A stretch of 64,000 bases of DNA from Phoebastria nigripes (lineage: Eukaryota > Chordata > Aves > Procellariiformes > Diomedeidae), in NCBI GenBank assembly GCA_035582835.1, contig JAYKAV010002109.1, positions 1,098,688 to 1,162,687 of the forward strand, given 5' to 3'. Positions within the stretch are counted from its first letter, which is position 1. The number at the start of each line of letters is the position of its first letter. Below are positions 49,501 through 59,983 of this stretch, one piece after another. The notes under the pieces were generated by a model, which made no database searches, was not told where the DNA came from, and worked only from the letters and a program-made list of their open reading frames with translations. A program made the translations under genes and the position numbers.

Positions 49501-52500
49501 AGGGTGCGACCGGGTCTGCAGCCCATCACCCTGGCATCAGGCCTGTGCCAGGGAATCCCACGGCCCCGCAGTGCCCCATCGGCGGTTGGTGGGGGGTCAG
49601 TAGCCCCTTACTTTTGTCCTGTGGGATGGTCTCCTCCGGGGACCCGCTGCCCTTCTTGGTGATGGCCACCGTGCCTGACTCCACGTCCACTGTCAGGGCT
49701 GCCCGCTGCGACTTGCCCACCTTCACCTGCAGACGGGGACGCGGTTCCTGGGTCGGCCCCGCAGCGCCCGAGCAGTGACGCCAGGGTCCTGCCGCACCCC
49801 CCGCCCTCACCTCGAAGCTCTGCACGGCCAGGGGCTTGGCAGCTGGCGGGGGGGCTGCCGCCACGCTGGGCAGCGCCAGGTTGTGCCTTGACACCGTCTC
49901 CTGCAGCGACTTCAGCACCTGCCGGAGAGACGGGCACTGGTCTGGGAGCACTGGGCTAACTGGGAGCCCTGGGCACCCTGCGCCAGCCTGTCCTGCCGTG
50001 AGGGGCACCCTGGGGCTGTGCCACTCCTGGCAGCTTGCTTTGCCGGAGGATTTAATTTAAGCGAGGGTTTTGCTGGAGCAGAGCGAGGTTCCCCAGCCTG
50101 GGGCACCGGCAGAGCTGGGCAGCGGCTGTGGTTAGCAGTAGCCGTGCTCCCCCTGCACCCAGCCGGGCTTCCCCAGCCTGGCATCGCGGCGGGGGCAGGC
50201 ACCTTCTTCTCCAGCGAAGAGAGGAGATGGTTGACAGTAGATATCTTGTTGAGGAGCAACTCAAGGTCTGGATCACTGGTCAGGAGACCCTGAGGGGAAG
50301 GATGGACATTTTTGGAGCAGTGTGGTGGCACTGGACTGGTGGATTCCTCCCTGCCAGTCTGGGCTGCACCTCGAGACGTGGGGGTCCCTGGGGTCTGGCA
50401 GGGGAAGCAGCTTCCCCCCCGCCGCATCCTGGAGTGGGCACAGAAATGAGTTGCTGCTTGTCCCCAGGCCACAGGGAGCCAGGTCCCCTCTGCCGGCCGC
50501 GGGGACCCCAGCACACACAGCACCCGAGGACCACCGGCAGCACCACGGGGTGTGCAGCACCTTTGGGTGCTGACAGGCACCGAAGCCACCCCGACCACCT
50601 CCCCCACAGACGAGCCGCACCCACGCCACACACGATGAGGCACCTGTGGGTGGCTGGGGGCTGCGGTGGCCCGGGGGGTCTCACCTGCTCCCTGGCTGGG
50701 CTGCGAGGGGACACGGGGGGGTCGAAGACCCTGGCCAGTGTCTCCAGACCCGCCAGCGTGAAGTCGATCTCACTGCAGAGGAAAGGAGTGGAGTGGGTGA
50801 GAGCNGGTGAGGGCATCTCCCGAGCCTCGGTGGCGATGCTCGGAGACCATGAAGGGGACAGGGACAAGGTGGGTGGCCCTGGGGGGTGTCCCCCCTCCAG
50901 CCCCGCTGCTCCGGGCCACTCGCCTGTGCAGCGCCCGGCAGGCGGTGACGAGCGCGGTGCTGAGATGGCGCAGCTGCGGGTGCCCGTGGCGCAGCGCCTC
51001 CAGGTCCAGCTGCAGGTGGTGGTTCAGGTACTCGGCCATGAAGCCCATGAAGTCACTGGCCGGGCTGCAAGGGTGGGTGAGCATTTTTGGAAAGATCCCC
51101 TCCCCGGGCGTGCCACCATCACGAGGGAGGGGTGGCCGTGCCCACCCCATCGCCTCCGCCAGCCTGGGGTGGGCAGGGGTGCGTTACCTGCTGTGGACCT
51201 GCTCCTGCAGCCTCTGGTGCAGCTGCTGCGAGATGTGGGTCCGGCCAGCGATGGGAGCGCCGAGCCACGCGCCNGCCCCGGCTCCCCCGGCCGGGACCGC
51301 ACTCGCCGCGTGCCCGCCACCTCGGCCATCCTCCCCATCTGCGGGCAGAGGACAGCCAGCTCAGCGGGACCCCCTCCCCTCTCGCAGCCCAGCGCGGCCC
51401 CCGCTGCCCCCTCCCTGGCTCACCTGAGTCCTCGTCGGCTGCCTGCCTTGCCCGGTGCACGGGGTAGAGCAGGGGCGTCACCAGCCCGTTGTTGGGCTGC
51501 TGGTAGGCACCGATCAGGTCGGGGAGGGTGCGGAAGGACTTGGCCTGGATGCCCTGGATGGTCTGGGGAGGCAGAGAGGGGGCAAGCACCGTCACGTCCG
51601 CCCTCCGCCAGCTCCGCATGCCAGGGCAGCCCCCCACCGGGCTGCAGACCAGCCTGCCATGTCGAGCAGGTCTGTATCCCCAACTGCCCATGGTGAGCTG
51701 TAAGTGCCAGCTGGATGCCAGCCCCGTGGGGAGCTCACCCCGGCCCCTGGCAGGGCAGCAGAGCAAGGAGAGGAGTGCAGAGACATCTGCCTTGGGCAGC
51801 AGACGGGGATGCACCNTGGGACCCTCGGGATGCTCTTTTTAGGGTGTCAGGAGGGGTGGCTGCAGAAAGCCGGGTACCAGGAGAAACCGTGAAGTGACAC
51901 CAAAGAGGGGAAGCGAGGCCAAGCCAGCGGCCAGGACAGACATCACAGGGACAGACATCGCAGGGATCGAGGCCGTGTGGCCAGGCTGGGGCAGGGGACA
52001 GTGGCAGGAAGGGGACAAGCGTTTTGCTGTGCTGCCCCGGGCGGGCTGGCGGCAGCCATGGGGCCGGCAGGGAGGCAGCCTTCCCAGGCGGCCCCATGCT
52101 GAAGGGGTGGCTGCAAAGTGCTCGCATCCTGCCATGCCGGGCGCTGCAGGCGGCTCGTGCAAAAAGCAAACCGCACTGCTCGCTCGCAGCGCTGGCGTGC
52201 CGGGGAGGGCAGGCAGACGCCACCTCTCCGGGCGCTGCACGGGGGCCGGCGGGGGAGGCGAGCACCCCGGCCCCTTCACACCTGCATCCTGCCTGCGCCC
52301 CAGCTCGCAGCTGGTGGCCCCCCTGGCATGGCGCCCAGAGGTGTTAGCCAGGGCAGGGAGGGCACCCCCACGGCACCCAGCCTCTGGGCACCCGCCGCTG
52401 CACCCACCTGGACAGAGAGCAGCCCCTCGTCATCAGGGAGGATGCGGTAGGTGTGGACATGCCGCTGGAACCTGGGAGAGAGCAGACGAGGGTCCCCCAT

Positions 52501-53854
52501 CGCGCCCCCCACGACACCGTGGGCACATGGCAGCGCTGCGGGGTGCCTGGCACCCAGCCCTGATGCAAATGCCCCATCCCCTCTGCAGAGAGAGGAACTG
52601 AGCTCTCATTTCTGGAAATAAAAGCATCACCCTGAGCTCTGAGTCTGTACCCCTTTGCAGGGGAGGATGCGCAGCGTCCCCCTGCCTCCAAACAGCACCC
52701 TGCCTGCAGCGGGCACGGCCACGGCACGCCGGGGGCTCAGCCATGTCTCCGCCAGCATTCGCTGGGGCACCTACAGCCCCCTGGCTCTGCGTGGCAGTGA
52801 GGGGTTTTGGCCAGCCGGAGCCCGGCACTGTGCTCCCCGTGGCTGCAATAGCACAGTCGTACTCGCTCTGAGGCCACTGCACATCCCCGCCCGTGCCACC
52901 ATCCTGTCTGGCATCGGCCTGACCTCCGACTCGGTGCCGGGACGCTGGCAGAGCTGGGGCAGCTGCCGGCTGAACCCCCGGTGTGCCCCGCACCCCCCGC
53001 GCCCCTCGGCACCATGTGTTTGCAATTTGTCCCGCGCGCCGGGCCAGGCCAGCCGTAGGAAAGGGGGTGGCATCCTGCCAAACCCGCCGAGGCGCCGCCC
53101 CGCGCGCTCCCCGCTGCAGACGTGTCGCTCGGCTGCAGGAAGGGTGCAGGCAGCAGGAAGGGTGCAGGCAGCCCCAGCAGCAATGCTCCCAGGGGCTGTA
53201 AGCCCGGTCCCAGGTGTGGAGATGGCGGAGGGCCCCATGGGCGGCAGGGGATGCAGCCCCAAAGTCCTGGCATCTGAGATGTTAACAGCGGGTGTTGCGG
53301 TCCGGATGCAGCCGCGTTGGGGGTTGGAGGGAGAGGGGATGTTTGTTTTCGCAGAGGGAAGGCGATGCGAGTCAGCCGCTCCTGCGCACAGGGCCGGGAT
53401 GGCGGGCAGCCCGAAATGGCTTGGCGTGCCCTGGATTTCGTGTTCTCCCTTCAGCAACCCCGGTGCTGGGCAGGGCTGCTGGCCCAGGCTTCTGCCTGCT
53501 CCCAAGGACACGGGGTTCTCCACTGATCTGACCTGGGGATCACTCGAAAACCCCTGTGCCAGAGAGCTGGCACCCTGCTGGCATCCCTGCAGAAGGCTTT
53601 TCCACGAGGATTTGGCGGTGCCAGGAGTGGCATGCCCGGAGCAGGGAGAGGGACAGAGGGACCCTGGCAAGGGACAAGAGAGAGAAGCCGCGAGCAGAAG
53701 CCAGGCAGCTGACTCACAGGAGGCAGAGGGCGTACGCCCCCGAGACCGACTCGCTGTCCCGCACCAGGAAGCAGCCGTCCCGCCCAGCCTTGGCCAGCAG
53801 CTCCTCCGCCACCACCCGGCTGATGTCCCGGTGGTACCAGCTTGCTGCCGCCAT
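43525..53854 (-). CDS. SHIP2-like phosphatidylinositol 3,4,5-trisphosphate 5-phosphatase (INPPL1 paralogue)
   Basis: Recruited signalling phosphatase that removes the 5-phosphate of PI(3,4,5)P3. I rebuilt 27 coding exons, listed in transcript order: 53854-53718, 52471-52408, 51562-51424, 51338-51188, 51064-50924, 50772-50685, 50289-50203, 49918-49811, 49726-49612, 49418-49312, 49093-48991, 48560-48364, 48029-47912, 47820-47724, 47552-47414, 47300-47201, 46827-46739, 46494-46413, 46310-46221, 46119-46003, 45902-45814, 45608-45521, 45292-45137, 44967-44886, 44807-44291, 44001-43883 (or 43781), 43657-43525. Every phase fits, giving 1150 or 1184 aa (SHIP2 1258). Order: SH2 (SWYHRD, FLVRDSES), PH-related region, catalytic domain (GTWNMG, GTQENSLGDREW, WFGDLNYR, SWCDRILW, SDHSPVF, all intact), C2 region, NPAY in exon 25, C-terminal SAM. 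The SAM places it with SHIP2, not SHIP1. The proline-rich tail is shortened. Intron 5 uses a GC donor, and the exon 26 end is ambiguous. Confidence 0.93.
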
Positions 53855-55760
53855 CCTCCGAAGCGATGGGCTGCGCTGTGTCCCTGTCCCAGCCCCGCAT
53901 CGGGGCTCAGCGGCAGATGCTGGCCATTAGCTGGAGTCGGTTGGGGAAGGCGAAGGTGCGGGTGGTGTGGGGGAACCAGCCCCCCGGTACCCGAGCGAGC
54001 CAGTGGCTGGAGGTCCCAGCCGGTGATGTGCAGCCACCGAGGTGATGCTCATGGGGACGGGGTGCCCCGCGGCCAGGCAGTGCGGCAGGAGCAGAACCGG
54101 GGGGGCGGCTGGGGGAGGCTGGGGGTCCGGACGCTCCTCATCGCAGGGGGCTCCAGCCTGCGGGATGCACAGGGGCAGAGAGGGGCAGAGCAGTGAACAG
54201 ATCTTCCCCGTGGGGGGATCACCCCGTGCTGCCGCCCCAGTCCCAGGGCCACCATCCTGCCCCGGTGCACGGCGAGGACAGGCCGTGCTGGCGTCCCAGC
54301 GGCAAGCAGGAGCCCAGACCTCGCCCGACACACTCACCGACCCTCGCAGACACGGTGTGGGGCTCCTGCGGTTCTTGCAGGGCGCTGGGGGCAGCGAGTC
54401 AAGCTTTCGGGGTGCAGCCAAGCAGGAGCGGAGCCGCGATGCTGCACCAGCCGCTCTTGGCTTCCTCCCACGAGGCGTGCCGGCAGCCCTGCCTGGCACA
54501 CGCTGCCCGTCGGGGCAGCAGCGCTGGGTCAGGCAGCACCCACCCCAGTGCCCGTGGACCCTGGCCCCACCGACGAGGCCCACCCACTCGGTGCCCCGTG
54601 CCGTTCGCTCGGCACCACGGCGGCCGCCGCGCTCTTCCTCCTTCTCTGCGCTCTGCTCTCCCCGCCGCCAGGACCAGCCTCCTCGCTCCTCCTCCTGCTC
54701 CAGCCCCGCTCTGGGGGGAAGCCTGCGGCCACGCGGGGCTGAGCATGGCAGGGTGCAGGCAGGAGCCGTCCTGGAGCCGNGGTCTGCCTCCACCCCACTC
54801 CCCACTGCTCATCTTCCCTGGGGGCGAGGGGCAATGGCGGGGGAGAGCCCCATCCCTCGGGCAGGACCCCGGGAGAGGGGACTGCCAGCGGTGTGGGACA
54901 GCAGCAAGCTCCTGAAATGTGTTTGGGGNGGTGGGCAGGCAGGCAGCTTGCAGGCAGCAACCGGGGGGCTTGCTGCCCACGCCAGGGCTTTGCCGTTTGC
55001 TGCCGGCCGCACGGAGACGGAGATGCTGCAGGCATTGGGCGTCTGAGCAAGCTGGGTGCTTGTAATCACATTCATGTCACCCCATCTGTGGGTGCTCTGC
55101 CTCCGGGCAGAAGGGAAGCGGGGTTCAGGGGCTCCCAGGAAGGGGTCAGGAAGGCAGGAGGCTTTTCCTGGCTGCAAACAGCACCAGGGTTCCCGCAGCT
55201 CCCAGGCGCAGACCCAGGGGTTTTGCTCCTCGTGGCAAGTGGCAAGCGGGCCGTGCACGTGCTGGCCCTGGGCCGCAGGGCAAGCAGCTGGCTCAAGCTG
55301 CGCTAGGATGATTAGCAGCAATTAATTACAGATGAGCAGCAGCTACCGTCTGCTGCCGGGGTGCCTGGGAGCACCAGGGCTACTCCGGGGGGAGACAGGA
55401 CAGCAGGTTCCTGCCAGAGGAAGAGGATGAGGATGGAGTGTCGTGCCGAGGCACGCTCCCGGCTGTCTGCCACCCTTGGCATCACGAGCCGACCCCTGCA
55501 GCCATGAGCCCAATGTGAAGGGACCATCCCCCCCCACCGCCTGCCCCAGCCCGCCGGTGCAGACATGCCAAAAGCCCCTGCCAAGGCTTCCTCCTGGGCT
55601 CCCAGCCTCGAGAGGAACCTGTGGCCTGGGCCACCGAGAAGTCGGGCAGCCTGCCTGATTTTGGGCTGGCAGCTCTGGGCCGCACGGCAGCGGTTGCATC
55701 TCTCACCAGCGCCCGCCATGGGGACACGCAGTGATGGTGGGTCTGTGCAGGGACGGTGGC

Positions 55761-55814
55761 TGGAGACCCCCACCCTGCTGGAGACCCCCGTCCTGCCAGA
55801 GACCCNCTCCCGCC
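55761..55814. repeat. 18-bp tandem repeat, three copies
   Basis: Three units of TGGAGACCCCCACCCTGC and variants start at 55761, 55779 and 55797. The last is degenerate and contains an N at 55806. Non-coding. Confidence 0.75.
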
Positions 55815-58331
55815 GGAGCTGCTCCCTCCCGTTACTTAACAGTGCGGCAATAATTCCCCACAGCCGCGGAGGCGCCTGGCTTCAGATTAATGCTGTCCGT
55901 GCTGCTAATCCAGATCAGGGGAGGAAGACCAGGAGCTCTGAGGGGCTTTGAGAAATCAGCGGCGCTGGCTGCGGGCGTTTACGTAAGGCGGCTGCGGTGT
56001 GCAGTGCCAGAGGCTGAGCCGGGACGTTTCCACATGCACCGGCACTGGCACCCGGGGAGCTCTGCCAGCACCTGGGGACAGTCGTATTTTGGAAGGCAAT
56101 GTGGGTTCACCGGTGTCAGCTTGCTGGGTGGCTCTGGCTCCACCCGGGCTCCCTTCGGAGGGCAGACCCTGCGGGCGAGGGCACTGAAGCAGGAGGACGC
56201 AGGAAGCCCCGCGGCCATTCCCCGGGGAGGCAGGACACTGCAGGGCACCGTCCATCGGGAGCCAGGGATGAAGCCGGGCCCCCACGCGCTCCCCCAGCCC
56301 CACGTCTGCTGGTGTCTTGCCCCGCTGGAAGGGGCCGATTGAGCTGTGCTTCACGCAGCACATGGACCTGGAGAGACGGGTGGGACGAGGCAGATGAGAG
56401 GAGCCTTTGGCCATTTATTAAACAGGAAAAAGGAAGAAGCCCTCTCTCATTTCCCTATTATTTTTAACACGGCGCTGCATCCCCCAGTTTCCTTCCCCAG
56501 CGCTTGGTTCGGAGCGCGGTGTGAGCGCGGGAAGGGATGTGCTCTGTCCGTCTCACCACCATTTTCAGGGGGGAAATATCTGCCCCCCCACCTGGGCAAG
56601 GTCTCCCTGGCTGAATCCACCCAGTCGGGATTAAACCAAGCTGAAGCCACCCATAATGAAATCTGCTCTCCATCCTCGCCACACTCTGCAGACCCTACGG
56701 CCACGGCCCTTGTGAACCACACTGGTCTCAGAGGCCTTANTAAGAGCCTAATGAAGAGCTGCAAACAGAGAGCTTGGGATTAGGTGCCTGGACACGGCGC
56801 TGGAGGTGGCTGCTCCACCGTCCCCCCGCAGCCGGGCAGCGGGCGTCCAGCTGGGGCTGCCTCCTCCTCCTCCTCTTCTATCCACCAGCGGGAAGGTCAC
56901 AGTTCACGTGTCCCCCTGACCTTGGCAGAAATAGCGCCCGCTAATCTGCAAACTAAGCAGCTCTCCTGTGTGCAATTAAAGAGATCACAAGTCCCGGCCC
57001 CCGGCAACGCGTGCTGACAGCTAAAGCCCTGGGCAGCGCGGCTGGTGGGGCTGGCAGGGCTGGTGTGCCATGGTGGCTCGCAGTGGCTCGTGGTGGCTCC
57101 CAGTGGCTCCTGGTAGCCCATGGGGCCAGGAGCACAGGTGGGCTGCGTTTGGGAGGGGTTGGTACCCAGGTGCTGAAGGTCGTTGAGCTGATCCAGAGTG
57201 CTGGGAGGAGGCTGCTGGCAGCTCTGGGATGGAGGCACAGCGGCGAGCAGGGACATCCCAACCTNGGTGCTCAGCTCTGGGGGCTGTGCCAGAACCAAGT
57301 GCATGCTCAAAGCAAAGGGTCTGGCCAAGCAAGCAAGGGCTTGAGGGACGCTGGAGGTGAGGAAAATGAGTGGAGCCTTGCTGGAGCAGTTTGCAGGCTG
57401 CCCTGGGCTGTCCTTGGGGTCTGTGCCCTGTCCCTAGGGCCAACCCAAGGGCAGCATCCACATNAGCATCCTGCAGCCACCCCTGTGGGAGGGGGATCCT
57501 GTGCGCCGGCAGCGGCCGAGGAAGGACGGTAGCGGGGAGCGCTTCTCTCCCGGCCAGCCATAAGGCAAATCCACTCTGTGCTTTCAACAGTTTTCTATTT
57601 GCAGCAGAAAACCTTGAATTAATGATGTGCTAATCGAGTCAGGCGAGGCCAGCCCACGGCGTTATGAAAGGATGCGGGGCTGAGCAGATTGCCCAGCAGT
57701 GCTGGGGGACGGTGGAAGGTCTGTGTCCCACCACCGAGGGGTGGCCACCCCTTCCCTGCTGCTTCGGGGGGAGCGAAGCCCGGCGTGGGAGCTGCCGCTG
57801 CAGCCCTGAGCCTCGCGTGTACCTTCGCCCCATCATCTTGTACATCAGCATCCCCATGGCAAGAGTGTCCCATGTGCCACGGACCACAGCAAGTCACCTC
57901 TAGGTGACCAGCCAGATGGGCATGTTGGCCATGCAAGAAGCCGCCTGCACTTCCCGTCCATCTGTTAGCCATTCAGCAAAGTGCGTAAGGGAGGGATAAA
58001 ACTAGGCAGGTCCCTCTCTCCCCTCTGCCATCTCCATCCACACTCGTGCCCAGAGCTGGCCCAGCTCCACTTGCCGTGGGAGCAGTTGTAGAGAGCCCCC
58101 GTGGGAATCTGCGCCTCTGCCCGTGCCCCTGCCTGCACCCTGCCCACCGGGAGCAGAGCTTCCACCTCAATTACCGTCACCTTGCTCCTAAGCCTGCTTT
58201 GCCAATCTCTGTAAGCTGCTTTCTCAAGACTCCAGCAGCAGCTGTATTTATAGCCCACTCTTACTCATGAAGCGTCTCCCCAGTTAATAAACTAATAGGA
58301 TTCTTCCCAAAAGTACCTCTCCCATGGCGCG

Positions 58332-58356
58332 CACACACACACACATACCCCCCCCC
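58332..58356. repeat. CA microsatellite followed by a C-run
   Basis: About six CA dinucleotides (58332-58344) then a run of about nine to ten C. It lies some 70 bp upstream of the ARR3 TATA box, so its length could differ between individuals near the promoter. Confidence 0.7.
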
Positions 58357-58417
58357 ACATCTCCAGCCAAAGCCAAGCAGGCAAGATCAGATGCCAGGGG
58401 AGGGACCGCCGGGGGGG

Positions 58418-58423
58418 TATAAG
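58418..58423 (+). promoter_or_regulatory. TATA box of ARR3
   Basis: TATAAG follows a G-run at 58411-58417. It predicts a transcription start near 58448 and lies 95 bp upstream of a strong GT donor (CCAG/GTGAGT at 58518/58519). That places a short non-coding first exon, as in arrestin genes whose ATG is in exon 2. I did not find a perfect CRX-type TAATCC motif in the adjacent 150 bp. Confidence 0.55.
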
Positions 58424-58447
58424 AAGCTGCAGNGCTGGGAGCAGCCC

Positions 58448-58518
58448 ATAGTGACTGGGTGGCAGTGGGACGTGCTGGGAGACGAAGAGGAGAGCGTCTG
58501 TCTGTCCATCCACCTGCC
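58448..58518 (+). other. Putative non-coding first exon of ARR3
   Basis: A stretch of about 70 bp between the expected start of the TATA promoter and a consensus donor at 58519. The acceptor CCCACAG at 59948-59954 opens the ATG-bearing exon, leaving a 1.4-kb intron in the 5' UTR. The 5' end is inferred from TATA spacing only. Confidence 0.55.
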
Positions 58519-59983
58519 AGGTGAGTGTTGCCTGCTCTGCTGCCTGGGCCCTGACAGCGCTTTGGGGCACGGATTCTGCTGTTTTGTAAAACACTTGGGG
58601 ACAGGGACATTGGTGCCGGACTGTGGCTGGAAGGAGGGTGGTTTGGGGCTGAAAGGGGAAAAATGTGGCCAAAATGATTTCAGCGNGGCCAAGCCACAGG
58701 GCATGGGTGGAGGGGTTGGGTAGCAGCATGGGAGAGCTTAGCCAAGCCAGGAGGGGTCCGAGTCCCCTCTCTGGAGCTTGGGAGATGCAGAGGAGGAGTT
58801 CAGCTCTTCTCTCCTCCACCTTTCATCGCCTCGTCCCCAGTTCCTGGCCTCTGGAGAGGGCCAAGCCCATTGCACTGCTCTGCTCCCNCTCCCTTTGCAC
58901 CTTCTCTTGCTGCTGCCCAAGAAACCCTGCAGGCGAGGATGCCCGAGCTTCACATCCCACAGCCCCTGAGAGCATCAAAGATCCTGTGTTTGGGACTAAT
59001 CCCTTGTTTTCCCGTGGGGAAGAGGATCATCTCCTCCTCCCCATACCAATTTCTTCTTTCTCCCCAGCATCCCTGTGGTTGCATAAAGAGGTAACTCTGC
59101 CCCTGGGGCTTAAAATCCTGCCTGGGCTTAAGCTCTGCTAATATCAGAGCTGCCTAACTTTAAGAAGCTGAGCTCATCCCATCTAATCTCCCAGTGAATC
59201 AGCTGGTGATCAGTGCGATATTTACGGTTTAATTCTGGACGCCAGGCTTGAGCAAGCAAAATGCAGGCAGCAGTTGGGCAGGGCTGGGCAGCCCCGGCCG
59301 GGCTCCTGGTGTGAAGGCAGGGCTGCCAGCGCTGCCCTCCCAGAGCCGGCTCTGGCGCTGCCGGGCAGGGATGGGGATGGAGGGGCCGNGGGTCAGGGCC
59401 ATGCGCCCCGAGACCCCCCTGCCCGCGGGGTGGTTAAGCTGCCCTCGACCTTTCTGCCTGTGGTTTCCTCGCTCTCCCGTGAGTGACGGGACAAANCAAG
59501 CTGATTTCCTGCAGACAAGAAAAATTCATCAAATTGAAACTCCGTAAGCCCTTTTGTTCATTTTCTTGCCTTTCCCATCCTTGAACTCGCTCCCTTGGGA
59601 GTCACCCCTGTGCTTTCTGTTTTCTGAAGCCTGCCCTGCCTGGGGCATCACTCTCCCTTTTTTCTCTTCCACCTCCTCTTCACTGCCTTTTCGGCCAGGG
59701 GTGAGGGGCTTGCTCGGCTCGGCTGCCCCGCCAGGTCTCCAGCCATCAGCATGTGCCTTGTGCACTGCCCTGAAGCTGGGCAGCCCCAGCTGAACCCCGA
59801 GCATCCGAGCTCTGCAAAGGCGAAAGGCCCAGCAGTGCCATAGCCCTGCAGTTCATTGGGATGTGAATGATTCCGTTCCGCTGGCTGGCGATGGCGGGCG
59901 GCTGCCCCTTCCCCACCGCCTCTCCCAGCACTTCTCTTCCATCTCTCCCCACAGATCCCCGCCTGCGCGGCCACTGACTTGAA

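Larger units (their letters stand above)
53855..58410. other. Divergent intergenic region between the SHIP2-like gene and ARR3
   Basis: No exon could be assigned on either strand. It must contain the promoter and any 5' UTR of the minus-strand SHIP2-like gene (start context AGGATGG at 53854) and the upstream control region of ARR3. A short 18-bp tandem repeat lies at 55.76 kb, and a CA/C-run lies about 70 bp upstream of the ARR3 TATA box. Other open frames here are GC-driven. Confidence 0.5.
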
